Made by a program: the position numbers and the translations under genes. This document shows positions 61,529 to 64,000 of a stretch of DNA of 64,000 bases, piece after piece (the stretch's first letter is position 1; every line of letters begins with the position of its first letter). The stretch is taken from positions 2,542,001-2,606,000 of the forward strand of contig NZ_JAPCIA010000001.1 in assembly GCF_026107375.2 (NCBI RefSeq), written 5' to 3'. A model generated the notes under the pieces. It searched no databases. It was not told where the DNA came from and saw only the letters and a program-made list of their open reading frames with translations. This DNA comes from Sphingomonas sp. BT-65 (GTDB lineage Bacteria; Pseudomonadota; Alphaproteobacteria; Sphingomonadales; Sphingomonadaceae).

Positions 61529-63700
61529 GTGGTTACGAGTCTTTTCAGCAACATGGCCGACCGGGATTCCCCGATCGTCGCGGCGGATGCGGCGCCAGCC
61601 GATCCACCGGAGACCGCGCCGCCAGCAGAGGAAAAGCGCCGCTGGCCGCGGCCGCTCGTCATCGCGCTGCGGGTGGTCGGCGGGATCCTGCTCGCGCTGT
61701 TCCTCGCCTGGGCGATCCTCTACGTCACCAAGGGCCGCTTCCTCAAGGGCACGTTCGAGCGGATCGCCAGCAGCCAGACCGGCCGCACGGTCAGGGTCGC
61801 GGGCGACTTCCAGTTCTATTTCAACCCGATCAACGTGAAATATGTCTCCGAAGGGCTGACCGTCTCGAACCCGGCCTGGGCAGGCGGGGGTGACTTCTTC
61901 GCGGCGAAGCGGATCGAGGCCAATGTCGCGACCTTCTCGTTCATCTGGGGCGAGCGGCGGATCAACATCCTCGACCTGCAGGGCGGGACGGTCGACCTGC
62001 GCTGGGACGAGGCCGGGCGGCGCAACAGCTGGACCTTCAGCGAGGAGAAGGGCGAGCCGCTCGACCTGCCGCTGATCCGCCGCGCGGTGGTGGCGGGGAC
62101 GCGCATCCGCTATCGCGACCCGCGCCTGCGGCTCGCCGCGAACATCGCGGTCGACACGGTCGAGGCGCGCGACGATCGCCTCGCCAACTCGATCCACTTC
62201 CGCGGCGACGGCACCGCGCGGGGCACGCCGTTCACCTTGTGGGGCGCGCTGCTCTCGCCCAACGCGACGGTGGCGGGTGGGCACAACCAGCTCGCGCTGC
62301 GCATCAACGCGGTGCGTACCCGCGCCGACATCACCGGCACGCTGCCCGGCGCGACCGAGATCGAGGGCGCGGACCTGCATGCCGATGTGCGCGGCGCCAA
62401 TCTTGCCGACGCGTTCGCGGTGTTCGGCATCGCGGTGCCCGACACGCGCAGCTACCGGCTGCGCTCGGCGCTGACCAAGCAGGGCGCGGAATGGCGCTTC
62501 ACCGGGCTGCGCGGGCGATTCGGCGACAGCGACCTGGCCGGGCGGATGACGGTGCGCATCGGCGAGCCGCGATTGTTCCTCGACGCCGACCTGACCACGC
62601 GCTCGCTCGACATCGTCGATGCCGGGCCGTTCATCGGTTACAGCCCGAGCGAGTCGGTGAGCGGCAACGTCACCGAACGGGTCGGCGGCACCACCCGCAT
62701 CCTTCCCGACGCGCCGCTGCGTGTCGAGGCGCTGCGCAATTTCGACGCGCGGGTGAGCTGGAAGGTTGCGCGGGTGCGCGCCGAACAGCTGCCGCTCAGC
62801 GACGTCACGCTCGGGCTCAGCCTCGACGACCGGTTGCTCAAGCTCTCGCCGTTCAACTTCGCGATGGCGCGCGGCACGGTGAGTTCGGACATCACGATCA
62901 ATGCGCGCAACCCGGCGGTGTTCACCGATTACGACATCCGCCTCTCGCCGACGCCGATGGGGGTGCTGCTCAGGGGGCTGGGGGTCGAGGAATCGGGTAC
63001 CACCGGCACGCTCAGCGCGCGCGTGAAAATGACCGGCACCGGGGACAGCGTGCGCAAGTCGCTCGCCGCGTCCAACGGCCGGATCGCGGTGGTCCTGCCG
63101 CGCGGGAGCTTCTGGACGCGCAACATCCAGCTCTCCGAGCTCGACATCGGCACGTTCGTCCAGAAGATGTTCGAGGGGCGCCTCAAGGAGCCGGTGCAGA
63201 TCAACTGCGGGCTGATCGCCTTCTCGGTGCGGAACGGGATCGCCGCGGCCGACCCGATCCTGATCGACACGCAGAAGAATGTGATGCTCGGGCGCGGCGG
63301 CTTCAGCTTCCGCAACGAATCGCTCGACCTCGCCTTCCGCGCCGATTCGAAGAAGTTCAGCCTGTTCGCCGGCCAGTCGCCGGTCGGCATCGGCGGCTCG
63401 TTCGCGCGGCCGAGCATCGACGTGATCAGCCCCGAGCTGCTCGGCCGCGCCGGCGCCGGGCTCGGACTCGGCGTGGTCGCGACGCCGATCGCCTCGCTCC
63501 TCGCTTTCGTCGATGTCGGCGACGCCAAGTCGGCCGATTGCGGACCGGTCCTTGCGGGCGCTACCGCGCGGGCGCAACGCGACACCAAGGGGCGCCCGCG
63601 CGACGATGTCGGCAAGGGCACCACCGCCAAATCCGAAGACGGCAGCCGCTCGAAGGGCGAGCGCCGCGAACAGCGCAAGAAGTTTCTGGGGATTTTCTGA
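61529..63700 (+). CDS. AsmA-family protein
   Basis: The protein has an N-terminal membrane helix, VIALRVVGGILLALFLAWAI, after a Pro/Ala-rich cytoplasmic start, then a long periplasmic region of AsmA type with GRTVRVAGDFQFYFNPINVK and repeated beta-rich segments. The C-terminal AsmA domain has SVTLDLSLD-like and TGTLSARVKMTG features. It probably helps move lipids or fold outer-membrane proteins. The GTG at 61529 follows AGGGAAC and gives 723 residues. The ATG at 61553 (MADRDSP) is an alternative without an obvious ribosome site. It is divergent from rpmI by 133 bases. Confidence 0.85.
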   Translation: MVTSLFSNMADRDSPIVAADAAPADPPETAPPAEEKRRWPRPLVIALRVVGGILLALFLAWAILYVTKGRFLKGTFERIASSQTGRTVRVAGDFQFYFNPINVKYVSEGLTVSNPAWAGGGDFFAAKRIEANVATFSFIWGERRINILDLQGGTVDLRWDEAGRRNSWTFSEEKGEPLDLPLIRRAVVAGTRIRYRDPRLRLAANIAVDTVEARDDRLANSIHFRGDGTARGTPFTLWGALLSPNATVAGGHNQLALRINAVRTRADITGTLPGATEIEGADLHADVRGANLADAFAVFGIAVPDTRSYRLRSALTKQGAEWRFTGLRGRFGDSDLAGRMTVRIGEPRLFLDADLTTRSLDIVDAGPFIGYSPSESVSGNVTERVGGTTRILPDAPLRVEALRNFDARVSWKVARVRAEQLPLSDVTLGLSLDDRLLKLSPFNFAMARGTVSSDITINARNPAVFTDYDIRLSPTPMGVLLRGLGVEESGTTGTLSARVKMTGTGDSVRKSLAASNGRIAVVLPRGSFWTRNIQLSELDIGTFVQKMFEGRLKEPVQINCGLIAFSVRNGIAAADPILIDTQKNVMLGRGGFSFRNESLDLAFRADSKKFSLFAGQSPVGIGGSFARPSIDVISPELLGRAGAGLGLGVVATPIASLLAFVDVGDAKSADCGPVLAGATARAQRDTKGRPRDDVGKGTTAKSEDGSRSKGERREQRKKFLGIF

Positions 63701-64000
63701 TGCGGCCACGCCTTTCCGTCCTGACGCTCGGCGTCGCCGATCTCGAACGGTCGCTGGCCTTCTACCGTGACGGCCTGGGGCTGCCTAGCGAAGGCATCGT
63801 CGGCCGCGAGTTCGAGCATGGCGCGGTCGCCTTCTTCCAGCTCACCGGGGGCGTGCGGCTCGCGATCTGGGCGCAGGACGACATCGTCCATGATACCGGG
63901 CTCGCCAAGACGCCCGCGAGCCCGACCGCCTTCACGCTCGGCCATAATGTGTCGAGCCGGGAGGAAGTGGCCGAGGTGATCGAGCAGGCGCGTCGCGCAG
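63700..64000 (+). CDS. VOC/glyoxalase-like protein, 3' end cut by window
   Basis: The ATG at 63700 overlaps the AsmA stop (TGATG), and the frame stays open to the end of the window. The visible 100 residues, starting MRPRLSVLTLGVADLERSLAFYRDGLG, have the vicinal-oxygen-chelate pattern, with AFFQLTGGVRLAIW as the next beta strands. Metal-ligand residues cannot be judged because the C-terminus is missing. Cotranscription with the AsmA gene is likely. Confidence 0.78.
   Translation, partial: MRPRLSVLTLGVADLERSLAFYRDGLGLPSEGIVGREFEHGAVAFFQLTGGVRLAIWAQDDIVHDTGLAKTPASPTAFTLGHNVSSREEVAEVIEQARRA

Overview
The window reads as chromosomal DNA of a sphingomonad (Alphaproteobacteria, Sphingomonas or a close relative). 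The reasons are the uniformly high G+C, the TonB-dependent receptors with EVVVTG/EIVVTA plug starts, the lysA-lptM-argH and rpmI-rplT-pheS-pheT neighbourhoods, and the SDR, GST and release-factor genes. This is inference from protein character, not from a marker gene. I saw no rRNA, tRNA, insertion sequence, prophage or CRISPR array, and no gene-free stretch longer than 300 bases.

Positions 1-2827 hold the 3' part of a TonB-dependent receptor. From 2831 to 38765, apart from a short non-flagellar island (20122-21857), lies one nearly complete flagellar regulon. On the minus strand are motA-motB and the rod/hook/ring operon flgBCDEFGHI-flgJ(rod-binding only)-flgKL. On the plus strand are a second compact stator-like pair with flgA, then flgM-flgN, a flagellar lytic transglycosylase, flhA and fliA. 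After the island come flagellin (minus) and a plus-strand block starting with a sigma-54 activator (FlbD/FleQ-like) followed by fliEFGHIJ, fliK, fliLMNOPQR, flhB, fliD and fliS. FlhF, FlhG, chemotaxis genes and the alphaproteobacterial regulators FlaF/FlbT/FliX were not seen.

The regulation can partly be read from the sequence. Four sites match the sigma-54 consensus (GG-N10-GC) before flgB, the second stator pair, the lytic transglycosylase and fliK. Clusters of an inverted repeat CGGCAA-N4-TTGCCG lie close to them: between the divergent promoters, in the end of flgN, and inside fliK downstream of its promoter. I infer these are enhancers for the sigma-54 activator encoded at 23709. A sigma-28-like site precedes flgM, and FliA and FlgM are both encoded. 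The circuit therefore appears to combine an FlbD-like sigma-54 tier with a FliA/FlgM tier.

From 38762 to 64000 the genes are mostly metabolic and housekeeping: a family III CoA-transferase, an FMN reductase, an orphan receiver, a minus-strand run argH-lptM-lysA-siroheme synthase-corA with divergent tlpA, a TetR/TonB-receptor/MFS locus with a candidate operator, prfC with a coupled 55-residue Cys-containing protein, an alpha/beta hydrolase, an aldose epimerase-GST-SDR-hypothetical-pheT-pheS run, a LysE exporter, rplT-rpmI, an AsmA protein and a VOC-family gene cut by the window end.

The observations most worth following are the shared enhancer palindrome and its positions, the leaderless second stator operon with a degenerate peptidoglycan-binding domain, FliM without its CheY-binding N-terminus, FlgH without a lipid-anchor cysteine, a siroheme synthase carrying the start of a lost methyltransferase domain, and a LexA-type box upstream of motAB.
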